64,000 nt of DNA from Paramoeba atlantica. Its lineage: Eukaryota > Discosea. Positions within the stretch are counted from its first letter, which is position 1. The number at the start of each line of letters is the position of its first letter. A model generated the notes under the pieces. It made no database searches, was not told the origin of the DNA, and saw only the letters and a program-made list of their open reading frames with translations. The DNA is taken from NCBI GenBank assembly GCA_977017575.1, contig CDRNVI010000063.1, positions 434,001-498,000 of the forward strand, written 5' to 3'. This document shows positions 1 to 8,289 of the stretch, piece by piece. The translations under genes were made by a program, and so were the position numbers.

Positions 1-240
1 CTTCATTTTTTTCCAACTTAAAGAGGGTGTTTAGCGTCTCACAAAATCGGGCAGATGCTGCCCCGTTCATCCTATTCCGAACTTCGTTCATATTCAACAC
101 TTTCACTTTCTTCACATGTAATGGTAGTTTGAGATCATCATGCATAGCGAGCTTTGTGGTGCGTCGGGTACGCACAATGGTGTAGCGGCTCTTCTCTTGC
201 GGCATATCGCGCAAGTACTGGCGAAATAAATTTTCGGAGC
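1..240 (-). CDS. Start of reverse transcriptase frame of Y1 (continues off window)
   Basis: One minus-strand frame stays open from about 240 to the window edge, roughly 79 codons. It includes a DDLKLPLH segment that aligns with DEMKLPLH just upstream of the reverse transcriptase domain of Y2, in the frame following the recombinase. This supports it as the leading part of the RT/RNase H protein. The catalytic domain itself would lie to the left of position 1. Inference rests on similarity between the two elements in this window. Confidence 0.6.
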
Positions 241-1311
241 TCACAACGTTTTCAGATGCATTGTCGCTTTCCCAGTTCCAAGAGCGAGCGCGGTAGTGAC
301 GGGATCTGAATTGTACCGGAGGAGGGATTCTATCTGTTGGTGTTTTGCCAGATTCTTCAGTTCGTCGATTGTGACCTTCCCATTTGCGACCTGTTTGAAC
401 AGCTCCGTGACCGCCCCTCTCTTGGATGAATGTGTCCCAAAAGCTTGACCGAGCGTTTGCTTGATATTTCGATCCATCTGTCGTACGTTCGTTCGGCACA
501 TTGTGTTCCACGACTTGAGCGTATGAACGTATTGGGCAAGCTCCGGAGTGCCTTCCCCAAGAATTACTGTGTACATTGATGGTCGCCACTGGTTGCAACG
601 CGACGCCTTTGTTCCTCTGCCCCAGGCGATTACTATTCTTTGCGAGGTCACCTGTACGAATCTTTCTGTCGTTAAATTTGCTGTCTCGGTCCAGCGGGAG
701 GCAGCTTTCCAGCACAGTAGCATTGTCATGCTTTCCGATTGAGTCAGATTCTTTCGTAGCTTGTTCAAGAGGTATGGTGTTAGTGGTTCCATTTGGTGTT
801 TCGGCTCCTCCGCACCCTCGGCTTGTAGCGCTTTGCAGAAAAACTTTATTGGTACAGTGCTCTCTCCGATTAGGTTGAACAGTGCCATTATTGCTCGAGC
901 GTACGTTATTTTCGTTTGCGGAGATATCGGGAGAAGCTGAATGAAAGCGACTGCATGTATTGGACTTAGATGTATCTTTTTCCACGTGCAAAAGGTCCTG
1001 AACCTTTCCCAAAGCCTTGCCCTTGAATCCCACGTTGATGTGCTCCACATTGAGGCCATCCCATCCAAGGCCACTCTGACTTCGTGAGTGATCGTACTCA
1101 CACCCATCAACAGGCTTAGCAGGTTTCTCCTGCCTGATTGCGCCGACTCCAAACTTAACGTTCCCTGATATAATTTTCCAGATGAAATTAATCTCCCGTC
1201 GTAGCTCCGCGCATTGACTACATTCTGTGCTGTCGTCTTTCTTCGTTTGCTGTGCGGAGCCTCGATCTGCGATGAAATTCTTTTGTATACTATGGACTTC
1301 TGTGGTACCAT
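241..1311 (-). CDS. Tyrosine recombinase of Y1
   Basis: A frame of 356 codons. The C-terminal half carries the tyrosine recombinase signature in order: an arginine region (CWKAASRWTETANL), the HxxK/R box (GTHSSKRGAV), a downstream KHQQIESLLRY segment and the terminal tyrosine in LLRY. These correspond to SRAGEVALL, SSHSIKRGA and NHRQLPSLLRY in Y2. Family role: cuts and rejoins DNA to integrate a circular DNA copy of the element, giving no target duplication. It lies between Gag and RT, as in VIPER-type elements. Confidence 0.75.
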   Translation of the reverse strand: MVPQKSIVYKRISSQIEAPHSKRRKTTAQNVVNARSYDGRLISSGKLYQGTLSLESAQSGRRNLLSLLMGVSTITHEVRVALDGMASMWSTSTWDSRARLWERFRTFCTWKKIHLSPIHAVAFIQLLPISPQTKITYARAIMALFNLIGESTVPIKFFCKALQAEGAEEPKHQMEPLTPYLLNKLRKNLTQSESMTMLLCWKAASRWTETANLTTERFVQVTSQRIVIAWGRGTKASRCNQWRPSMYTVILGEGTPELAQYVHTLKSWNTMCRTNVRQMDRNIKQTLGQAFGTHSSKRGAVTELFKQVANGKVTIDELKNLAKHQQIESLLRYNSDPVTTALALGTGKATMHLKTL

Positions 1312-1389
1312 TTGATGCGAAATTTTCGTTCCTACGTCGATTCTCCGGTATTCTATATTCGGAACACTGGCGATTAAAGGACGGGCGTT

Positions 1390-2535
1390 TCATAACGTCT
1401 TGGCGCTGTGCGCGCTGCCAGCCGCCCTCTGGCGAAAATCCGGTGGTGATGATCTTTTGTACGGACAATCCTTCAAGAAATGATCAGGAGATCGGCAATT
1501 GTAACACACTGGGCGCCCCACATTGGAAGAAGCATAACTCGGATACATTTGTCTCGGCTGACCAAAAGAACGATAACTTCGATTCACATAATTTGATCCG
1601 GAGTAGCGCGCACGAAATTTCTCTCGATCGGATAACTGATCCGACACGTGTTGATAAAATTTGTCGTGTGATCTGTCCTCTTTATCCAACTTCTGGTGGA
1701 CTGCCTCTACATCTACCTTGCACGCTCGCCAATATGAGTCTCGAAGACTCTGAACGATGGCTTTACCCAACTCCAAGAAAGGACCTTCAGACCATCCTGG
1801 GGTATCCCGCGCCAACATAATCCATTTCCCTAGCAAATTGTCGAAGTTTCGCTCTTGCTGTTTCTGAAATGAACGATCCTGAAATAATTGATTGAGTCGC
1901 AAACCATATTCCGGTGCCTCCTTCAGTTCCCGAATCAAATCACGAATGCGAAATCCCTCATCATTACGGGCATCGATCCACGCTGGCCAAGTAATAGGTT
2001 CATAAGGGTCTAACTTTAACGAATTCATTGATGCGAATGATTGCAGATTTGGAGGCAGGGGCCGTCCGCCGTCCAATGGCTGCGTCTCCGGAAGATTATT
2101 CGAGGACTGTGGTTCGGCTTCTTCCAGGTCAATACGAAAGTAATTCAGATCATTGTGAGGAAAGGGGTACTCACGCGTGGGATCGTCCTCCCAGACGGCC
2201 CACATTTCCATGCCTTCACGTCGAATCTTGCCATGCGAAGTACGTTTTGCCGAAGTCGACGCGTCTTTTCGTTGCCATACCGCTTTAATGTGCAGAACCG
2301 GTGCCACATCCTTCGCCAGCAAAAGCTTTTCACACACTCTTGATTTCATTATGCTCATTTCCGAGCTTCCCATCGGATTCTCTGGCACGATCGATGGACT
2401 ACGCGTTTCGCGTGGTGATAGAGTCTCTCGCGGCGACTGAGGCATAGGAAAAAATTTTCGTACGAGATATTTTCGTATGGTTCGGCAGAAGGTTTCAAGC
2501 TCTGTCCCCCCTGCCGCGCCGGAAGCATCCGCCAT
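1390..2535 (-). CDS. Gag-like nucleocapsid protein of Y1
   Basis: A frame of 381 codons starting at an ATG directly beside the satellite array. Near the C-terminus there is a CCHC zinc knuckle, CYNCRSPDHFLKDC (C-x2-C-x4-H-x4-C), about residues 343-356, followed by a short basic tail. The central part is rich in charged residues and aromatic positions without other recognisable domains. In this family such proteins bind element RNA and package it with the reverse transcriptase. Position upstream of the recombinase supports the assignment. Confidence 0.75.
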   Translation of the reverse strand: MADASGAAGGTELETFCRTIRKYLVRKFFPMPQSPRETLSPRETRSPSIVPENPMGSSEMSIMKSRVCEKLLLAKDVAPVLHIKAVWQRKDASTSAKRTSHGKIRREGMEMWAVWEDDPTREYPFPHNDLNYFRIDLEEAEPQSSNNLPETQPLDGGRPLPPNLQSFASMNSLKLDPYEPITWPAWIDARNDEGFRIRDLIRELKEAPEYGLRLNQLFQDRSFQKQQERNFDNLLGKWIMLARDTPGWSEGPFLELGKAIVQSLRDSYWRACKVDVEAVHQKLDKEDRSHDKFYQHVSDQLSDREKFRARYSGSNYVNRSYRSFGQPRQMYPSYASSNVGRPVCYNCRSPDHFLKDCPYKRSSPPDFRQRAAGSAHSAKTL

Positions 2536-2550
2536 TTTTTTATAAACGAA

Positions 2551-2715
2551 TTTATAAAAAAGGTGTTCTTTATAAAAAAGGTGTTCTTTATAAAAAAGGT
2601 GTTCTTTATAAAAAAGGTGTTCTTTATAAAAAAGGTGTTCTTTATAAAAAAGGTGTTCTTTATAAAAAAGGTGTTCTTTATAAAAAAGGTGTTCTTTATA
2701 AAAAAGGTGTTCTTT
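2551..2715. repeat. 18-bp satellite array, variant GTGTTCTTTATAAAAAAG
   Basis: About nine near-perfect tandem units of GTGTTCTTTATAAAAAAG. It lies between Y1 on the left and the 5'-truncated LINE L1 on the right; the LINE begins directly after GTGTTCTTT. Open frames that run through the array are a by-product of an 18-bp (six-codon) period without stops. On the LINE sense strand the unit can be written TCTTTATAAAAAAGGTGT, which aligns with the other two satellites of the window. Confidence 0.97.
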
Positions 2716-5595
2716 CGTCGACGGCCTTTGATCTGTGAAATGAACACTTGCGAGAACGAGGAATCCAAGGAAGAAAAGACCGATAAACGGGCCATTAAAA
2801 AAGCAACTCGACTAATGATAGAGGGGTCCACAAAAAAAACAACGCAAATACTAGATCGTAAGTTCGCTGCACATCTACTTTCGGACGAAGAAACTTTACA
2901 AAAACTCCAAGATCTCCACCCGCAAAGCTCTTATGAATTCGATCTTCCCAGAGACGCTCCGATTCTCGGTGGTCTGCATCCCACTGAGTTACGTTCCGCC
3001 GGGTTACGCCTCGCCAAGGGAGCCAGCCCGGAGCCCACGGGAATGACAGACACGATCGTCCGTATCCTGATAGGAAATCCACGCCGCGGGGCATAATAAA
3101 TAACATGTATCGAATAGTAAACAAAGAAACAACTAAAATGTATCTGATTGCTCACAAGCCCTATTTCCCAATCTCAAAACATAACATCAACATTAAACTG
3201 TAAATAATATGTTCTCACGACAATTTTAGGCCTGCAAACATATATGTCACTGTCACTCTGTTAACGGGGTTCCCCCCACCGGAACCCTCGACCAACCTGC
3301 CACAAAAACTTTTGAAACGTAAGTAGAAAAAATAGCCTACCAAGAATATAAAGAATGAATAATGAAATTACAACACTATTTGAAACAAATCATAATTTGA
3401 AGAAATTATGTGCCCCGAAGGGCCAAGCAGGCATAAACAACTCCCTGCCCCGCGGCTAAATTTCCAAACGTGGACTATTAATGATCCCGTCTGTTGTGCG
3501 AATTTCTGTCATATGCTCATGGACCTTGTGAATGGCTTTCTCTCAAAAGACGTAATGCGGCGTTTAACGAGATCAAGACTCATTGCAATACCCAAGACCA
3601 ATGGGGGTGTCCGTCCAGTGGCAGTTGGGGAAGTGATAATGAAATTAGCAGGTTTGGTTTTGGTGCAACGTTTCGAATTCACTCTCCAACCACTTTTCGC
3701 TCCGATACAACAGGGAGTGATGGCGAAGTCCGGCTGCGAAAGGGTTGTGCATACATTGAACTCCCTATACAAGGAAGGTTCATGTATCATGTCAATCAAC
3801 GTCAAGAACGCGTTCAACGCCCCATCAAGAAATGACCTGGCCAGAGCAGTTTACGGATTGGCGACACTTCGACCATTCCAAAGATTCTTTCATGCCGAGT
3901 ACGCAGCTCCTTCAGAACTTCTCTATTACGGTCACGAAGGCAAGCACGTCGGTACTATTCTAAGTACGAACGGAGTAAGACAAGGCTCGACCCTTTCGAC
4001 GGTGTACTTCTGCGCGTTGCTTCAACCAGTGTTGGAAACTCTGGCGGCAAAGTATCCGAAAGTTAAAATAAATGCCTATGTTGACGACATCACACTAGCT
4101 TCTCACAACCCCGAAGAGTTGACAGATGCTTTCCTATACCTCCGCGAGCTACTGACGCATCAAAGCTTATTTGTGGCGAGCCACAAATGCATATGGTTCG
4201 GTGGGAAACAGAAAAAGCGTATGCCAAACGCACTTCGAGACGCGGGAGTCATTGGGGAAGCCGAGGCGTTCAAAGTACTGGGAGCGTTCGTTGGAGATGA
4301 TAAAGTTGTGAGTCAATGTTTGTCGAAGTCGCTGGAGAAACACAACGACATATTCCGTCAACTCAAGCGCATGGGCCCTAGCAACCTGTCATGCAAGATT
4401 CTTTCCAAGTGTGTCAATGTAAGACAAACATATCATATGCGTGTTCACAATCCCGCCGCCTCCGAAAATTCAGCGGAAGGCTTTGACACGGAAACTGAGA
4501 AAGTGGTCGAATCGTGGTTCGGAGAATTAGATGAAGAGCAAATGTCGCTAATACGCATGCCAACGAAGAAAGGGGGATTAGGATTAACAGCATGCGCAAC
4601 GACAAGAAGGGCAGCATATGAATCATCCAGGTACTCGGTTCTTGAGCAACAAGTGAACAACTCAGCTCGGACCGACAACCTCGAAATACAAAGCGCCCAG
4701 GACCAGCAGCACACAAGTATTCCCCCCAATGACATAACAACTACGGCAGCCCAGATACACTCTAGAACCTGGAAGAAATTGACAAGCGGCACATCGGACA
4801 TGTCCAAAATACTCGAGAAAGTAGAATTCAAAGGAAACAGCGAGTGGGTACTGTCGGACACAAAATTAATTCCACCCCACCTCTTCCGACTTGTCATAAT
4901 GCCGAGACTTGGAATTGCACATCCGGATTTGCCCTCCCATATTCTTTGTCCAGGGTGCAAAATTCTTCTGAATTATGACAACATGATACGTCATATTACA
5001 GGATGCTCAAAATGCGCTGGTTTAAACGCAACGGTAAAGCACAGCACCCTGGTCAACTTCTTATACGAACTGTGTTTAAAAACCGGCATTCCGTGTGAAA
5101 AGGAGCCTCGAACTTTTTCCACCATCTCGTTGCACACAATGCAACGAGATGGTTGAACCAAACCACAAACGGACCCACGAACGAGCATGTGGAGGCAGAT
5201 CTTTCCGTCGGTCCGGGCCAGATCTCTTTATCTATTGGGCAAGCGGGGAAATATATTACGACCTAACCGTTGTACATGAACTCGCTCCCTCCAATCTTGC
5301 GACGAAATGCGCCCAGCTGTTTCGAGAGGCCTCCAAGCGCAAACACGACACATACGTGAAAACTGGAAAAATAACGGAAAGCTCATTTCAATGTATCCCC
5401 ATCCTGTCAGGAGGCGCGATGCACATGAACACGCAATCCCTGCTCTCAGCACTTGCGGACGCTAGCGGAAGTCAGCGACAACAAATCAAATCAGAGTTCC
5501 AGATATTGTTACAGGAGCTGAATGGTGCAGTGGCGTACTCACAACTTAGGAAATACATATCACGGGACAGAAAAGAAAGTGAACTCGCCTTTTGA
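2716..5595 (+). pseudogene. Reverse transcriptase/endonuclease of LINE L1
   Basis: Coding runs from 2716 to 3073, skips the insert 3074-3480, and resumes at 3481 to give RILI-DDPVCC, matching RLLL-DDEISC in L9. The reverse transcriptase includes GVRQGSTLST and the catalytic AYVDDIT near 4078. A zinc motif follows (CPGC ... HITGC near 4950-5010), then the endonuclease with RSGPDLFIYW and YYDLTVVHEL (5205-5285). A +1-type shift near 5115-5125 in a T/C-rich stretch separates the frame ending in EPRTF from the one beginning at RCTQCNEMV, so this copy should not make full protein. The first ATG in the repeat is not a real start. Confidence 0.82.
3074..3480 (+). other. Intron-like structured insert, copy 1 (407 bp)
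   Basis: Interrupts the L1 reading frame between conserved residues I and D. Cutting exactly from GAAATCCACG to GGACTATTA gives CTG-ATA-GAT-GAT-CCC, the protein expected from homologues, with no target duplication and no GT-AG ends. The ends pair: TCCACG with CGTGGA, then GCCGCGGGGC with GCCCCGCGGC. Internal hairpins are GGGTTCC/GGAACCC (about 3266-3288), CATAATTT-GAAG-AAATTATG (about 3389-3408) and GCCC-CGAA-GGGC. Two more copies with the same ends occur at 19098 and 27793 in the opposite orientation relative to their genes. A non-canonical intron or mobile intron is the best reading. Confidence 0.85.
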
Positions 5596-5716
5596 GACGA
5601 TTGCGTCAGACGAAGAAACGAAGACAAAGATGTCAGGCTATAGGACTCTAGGAAGTGTAATTTGGCCAGTGTCTGGTGACATAAAACTTTAAAACAAAGT
5701 AAAATTGATAATTTGA

Positions 5717-5906
5717 TTGTTTTTAACATTGAGAAGAAAAAGTAATGGTTTGTGCTTACTTTTGCGTGAAACGAAAGTCAACAGAATCAAATCTTTAGGG
5801 GAGGCTATCGAATCTATCGAAGAAAAGCAAAATGAAGCATCCGAATCGATAGAAGTGAGTCGTGATTTAGATCCTCTTCCAAGATTCGCGCAAAAAAAAA
5901 AAAAAA
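5717..5906 (+). mobile_element. A-type LINE N-terminal fragment ending in an A-run
   Basis: A plus-strand frame here contains DLDPLPRFAQ, which matches SDLDPLPPMAQIDPSF in the N-terminal part of L5. Directly after FAQ the sequence becomes a run of about 14 A (5893-5906) and the LINE homology stops. The fragment therefore looks both 5'- and 3'-truncated, with a poly(A) tract added within the coding region. Where the L1 3' UTR ends and this fragment begins is not clear. The 37 bp between the A-run and the array at 5944 show nothing recognisable. Confidence 0.5.
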
Positions 5907-5943
5907 TATTAAGATCCTACAACGGAGAGGTTCATCGTGTGAT

Positions 5944-6033
5944 GTGTTCTTTATAAAAAAGGTGTTCTTTATAAAAAAAGGTGTTCTTTATAAAAAAGGT
6001 GTTCTTTATAAAAAAGGTGTTCTTTATAAAAAA
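5944..6033. repeat. 18-bp satellite array, variant GTGTTCTTTATAAAAAAG
   Basis: Five tandem units, one carrying an extra A. The array lies immediately downstream of the LINE fragments and upstream of a spliced-leader copy on the minus strand. Same variant and orientation as 2551-2715, so L1 and its fragment sit between two stretches of one satellite. Confidence 0.95.
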
Positions 6034-6048
6034 GGTGGATATAATCTT

Positions 6049-6081
6049 CAACAAGGTACAGAAACTGTATCTTTATCGTTA
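6049..6081 (-). other. Spliced-leader copy a (complete, 33 nt)
   Basis: Minus strand begins TAACGATAAAGATACAG and ends TTTCTGTACCTTGTTG. It is followed by AAGATTATATCC and within about 15 bases by the C/T-rich strand of the 18-bp satellite. There is no GT donor after the leader, so this is not an SL RNA gene. It looks like the 5' end of a cDNA made from a trans-spliced RNA; what remains of that cDNA is very short or consists of satellite transcript. Confidence 0.8.
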
Positions 6082-6498
6082 AATATAAGGGTGTCCACGC
6101 GGGGACCACAAAATTTTCGTACGGATATAATCGGCTAGGGGGGACCGATGAGTACTCATCGTAAGTTGTAGACTTTCGATGAGTCTCACGGAAAGTTGTA
6201 GACTTTCGATGAGTACTCATCGAAGGTGTTTTTGACTTTTTCAATTTTTCGTATTTTATCAATTTTTTGCGAAGGGCCAACTGTGAGCGTAGCCCTGGGA
6301 CATAATAATATTTTTTGGCGACCCGTGCGCTCCATGCGGAGGTGGTGGATATTGGCACGGCGGGCGGAGGAGGAGTTGGCATCACGGCCTTCTTTTTCCG
6401 GCGGGCAGGAGGGAGCGGCAAAATCTCAGGACTACTCCTGATTCTTTTGCTTGGGAGCGTGTGAACACTCCCATGAAAGGTAAAAAAAAGTAAATAAT
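6082..6498 (-). pseudogene. SL-tagged retrocopy of an unidentified mRNA
   Basis: Directly downstream of spliced-leader copy b, the minus strand has a short T-rich 5' UTR. An ATG at 6421 opens a basic, proline-rich protein beginning MPLPPARRKKKAV and containing WSARVAKKYYYVPGLRSQLA followed by LRKKLIKYEKLKK. I do not recognise the family; the basic composition would fit a nucleic-acid-binding or ribosomal protein, but that is a guess. No poly(A) is seen: the copy stops at spliced-leader copy a. An identical 84-bp piece recurs at 34215-34298. A processed host-mRNA copy is the best explanation, but a retroelement 5' end is not excluded. Confidence 0.5.
6146..6222. repeat. Duplicated 16-bp palindrome CGATGAGTACTCATCG
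   Basis: The perfect palindrome CGATGAGTACTCATCG occurs at 6146-6161 and 6207-6222. Between and around them the motif AGTTGTAGACTTTCGATGAG is repeated, once with an imperfect palindrome. It lies inside the retrocopy 6082-6498, downstream of the recognisable coding part. Function unknown. Confidence 0.75.
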
Positions 6499-6531
6499 CA
6501 ACAAGGTACAGAAACTGTATCTTTATCGTTA
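6499..6531 (-). other. Spliced-leader copy b (complete, 33 nt)
   Basis: Identical to the other complete leaders over 33 nt. It is preceded on the minus strand by AATCTT, which resembles the TCTT start of the 18-bp unit, and followed by ATTATTTACTTTTT, the 5' UTR of the retrocopy at 6082-6498. It marks the 5' end of a reverse-transcribed trans-spliced RNA. Confidence 0.85.
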
Positions 6532-7068
6532 AAGATTATTGTACGTGTGCTTCTCTCTAGATTCGTGGGAAGCAATTTGCGAAGCTCAACTACCTTGATA
6601 ACAAATTTTAGTACCCATTTTGGCCGCGCGGGGGCCCCCGCGTGAGCGGGGGTGCGCGCGGCCGCGAAACGGCGAGGGCCCGCGTGAGCGGGCCTGAGCC
6701 GTACCCCGCGTAGGATTCCCCTGTGCGTCGTTAGTGGGAAGCAATTTGCGAAGCTCACTGAATTTCGTGGTTTTCGCTACGCAGGCGTTGTCAACGTATG
6801 TAGTGAAGTGTAGGATACTGAACGCACGGAAAAGGAAAATCAAAAAAAAATCTTGAGTGTTCCACAAAAGTCCTTGACTTCCACCGTAAATTTCCGTTCG
6901 TTGAGAACTCAACGAACGTACCCCCAACCCGTCTACCCCTTCCGCAGGATTGTCCAGAGGCAAGGCCCAACTGTGAGCTTAGCCCTGTTGTTTTTTGTAA
7001 GACGGATTCTTCAGCTATTTTTCCGGTTTTAACGTAGGTATCATGTTTCCGTTACGTTGATGGCCACC
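6532..7068. other. Non-coding stretch with GC-rich hairpins and a 24-bp direct repeat
   Basis: No convincing gene. A 24-bp direct repeat (GTGGGAAGCAATTTGCGAAG plus CTCA) at 6565-6588 and 6734-6757 flanks a very GC-rich segment. That segment holds nested stems: GGCCGCGCG (6622-6630) with CGCGCGGCC (6655-6663), enclosing CCCCCGC-GTGA-GCGGGGG (6635-6652). A second hairpin GGCCCGC-GTGA-GCGGGCC lies at 6677-6694. Both apical loops are GTGA, a GNRA-type tetraloop on the plus strand. Near 6963 a diverged piece of the retrocopy sequence (CCAACTGTGAGC...) reappears just before the next array. Confidence 0.65.
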
Positions 7069-7765
7069 ACCCTTTCTTTTGTTAAGACCCTTTCTTTTGT
7101 TAAGACCCTTTCTTTTGTTAAGACCCTTTCTTTTGTTAAGACCCTTTCTTTTGTTAAGACCCTTTCTTTTGTTAAGACCCTTTCTTTTGTTAAGACCCTT
7201 TCTTTTGTTAAGACCCTTTCTTTTGTTAAGACCCTTTCTTTTGTTAAGACCCTTTCTTTTGTTAAGACCCTTTCTTTTGTTAAGACCCTTTCTTTTGTTA
7301 AGACCCTTTCTTTTGTTAAGACCCTTTCTTTTGTTAAGACCCTTTCTTTTGTTAAGACCCTTTCTTTTGTTAAGACCCTTTCTTTTGTTAAGACCCTTTC
7401 TTTTGTTAAGACCCTTTCTTTTGTTAAGACCCTTTCTTTTGTTAAGACCCTTTCTTTTGTTAAGACCCTTTCTTTTGTTAAGACCCTTTCTTTTGTTAAG
7501 ACCCTTTCTTTTGTTAAGACCCTTTCTTTTGTTAAGACCCTTTCTTTTGTTAAGACCCTTTCTTTTGTTAAGACCCTTTCTTTTGTTAAGACCCTTTCTT
7601 TTGTTAAGACCCTTTCTTTTGTTAAGACCCTTTCTTTTGTTAAGACCCTTTCTTTTGTTAAGACCCTTTCTTTTGTTAAGACCCTTTCTTTTGTTAAGAC
7701 CCTTTCTTTTGTTAAGACCCTTTCTTTTGTTAAGACCCTTTCTTTTGTTAAGACCCTTTCTTTTG
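7069..7765. repeat. 18-bp satellite array, variant CCCTTTCTTTTGTTAAGA
   Basis: About 39 almost identical tandem units of CCCTTTCTTTTGTTAAGA. It ends exactly at the left end of element Y2, and the same array resumes in phase at 11319, so Y2 was inserted into one continuous array. Open frames across it on both strands are artefacts of the stop-free period. Confidence 0.98.
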
Positions 7766-8289
7766 TAATTTCGATTCCGCATCATTGTGAATGAAAGCGA
7801 AGTAACACAAATTTAAAACCAGAATGTTATTGGTGAACTCGTGACGTAAGAAATATAAGGATACTATAAACTATTCTATTTAGGATTCGCGAAAGAATGT
7901 TACATAGTAGAAAACAAAACTAACTTGCTAAAAGAACTCACGACTGGGTGTCGGCGGCACGTGGCGTGGGGAGGCGGGCGGGAAACTTTTTCTTTTCAAA
8001 TAGCGGAAATGTTCTAACACGTACAACAATAATGATAATAATGCCATATGTTTTCGATATAAGACGTAATCAAAATTACTTTCTCAAGTTTACATAATTT
8101 CGATTCCGCATCATTGTGAATGAAAGCGAAGTAACACAAATTTAAAACCAGAATGTTATTGGTGAACTCGTGACGTAAGAAATATAAGGATACTATAAAC
8201 TATTCTATTTAGGATTCGCGAAAGAATGTTACATAGTAGAAAACAAAACTAACTTGCTAAAAGAACTCACGACTGGGTGTCGGCGGCAC
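7766..8289 (-). repeat. Split direct repeats of Y2 (B2, A2, B1)
   Basis: The 195-bp segment 7766-7960 recurs at 8095-8289, and the 109-bp segment 7986-8094 recurs at 11210-11318. Segments A2 and B1 are directly adjacent at 8094/8095. The end of the RT/RNase H frame overlaps B1. In related elements these repeats allow the RNA to be converted into a closed circle that the recombinase then integrates. Confidence 0.9.

Larger units (their letters stand above)
1..2541 (-). mobile_element. YR retroelement Y1 (VIPER/DIRS-like), partial at window edge
   Basis: Tyrosine-recombinase retroelement read on the minus strand. Its parts in order are a Gag-like protein with a zinc knuckle, a tyrosine recombinase, and the beginning of a reverse transcriptase frame that runs off the left window edge. 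Gene order and the recombinase match the DIRS/Ngaro/VIPER group, whose VIPER and TATE members are known from kinetoplastids. The 5' side meets the GTGTTC satellite a few bases upstream of the Gag start. The visible frames are open, so it looks whole as far as it can be seen. Age cannot be judged because the terminal repeats are outside the window. Confidence 0.8.
2716..5716 (+). mobile_element. A2-type RLE LINE, copy L1 (5'-truncated)
   Basis: Non-LTR retrotransposon with reverse transcriptase, zinc motif and restriction-like endonuclease, read on the plus strand. The left end joins the satellite array within a unit and lacks the N-terminal domain, so the copy is 5'-truncated. The coding region is interrupted by an intron-like insert (3074-3480) and by one frameshift near 5115-5125. 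The sequence after the stop at 5595 is taken as 3' UTR; its exact end is uncertain because another LINE fragment follows from about 5717. This is the only large LINE on the plus strand, and here the satellite is also inverted relative to the rest of the window. Confidence 0.85.
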
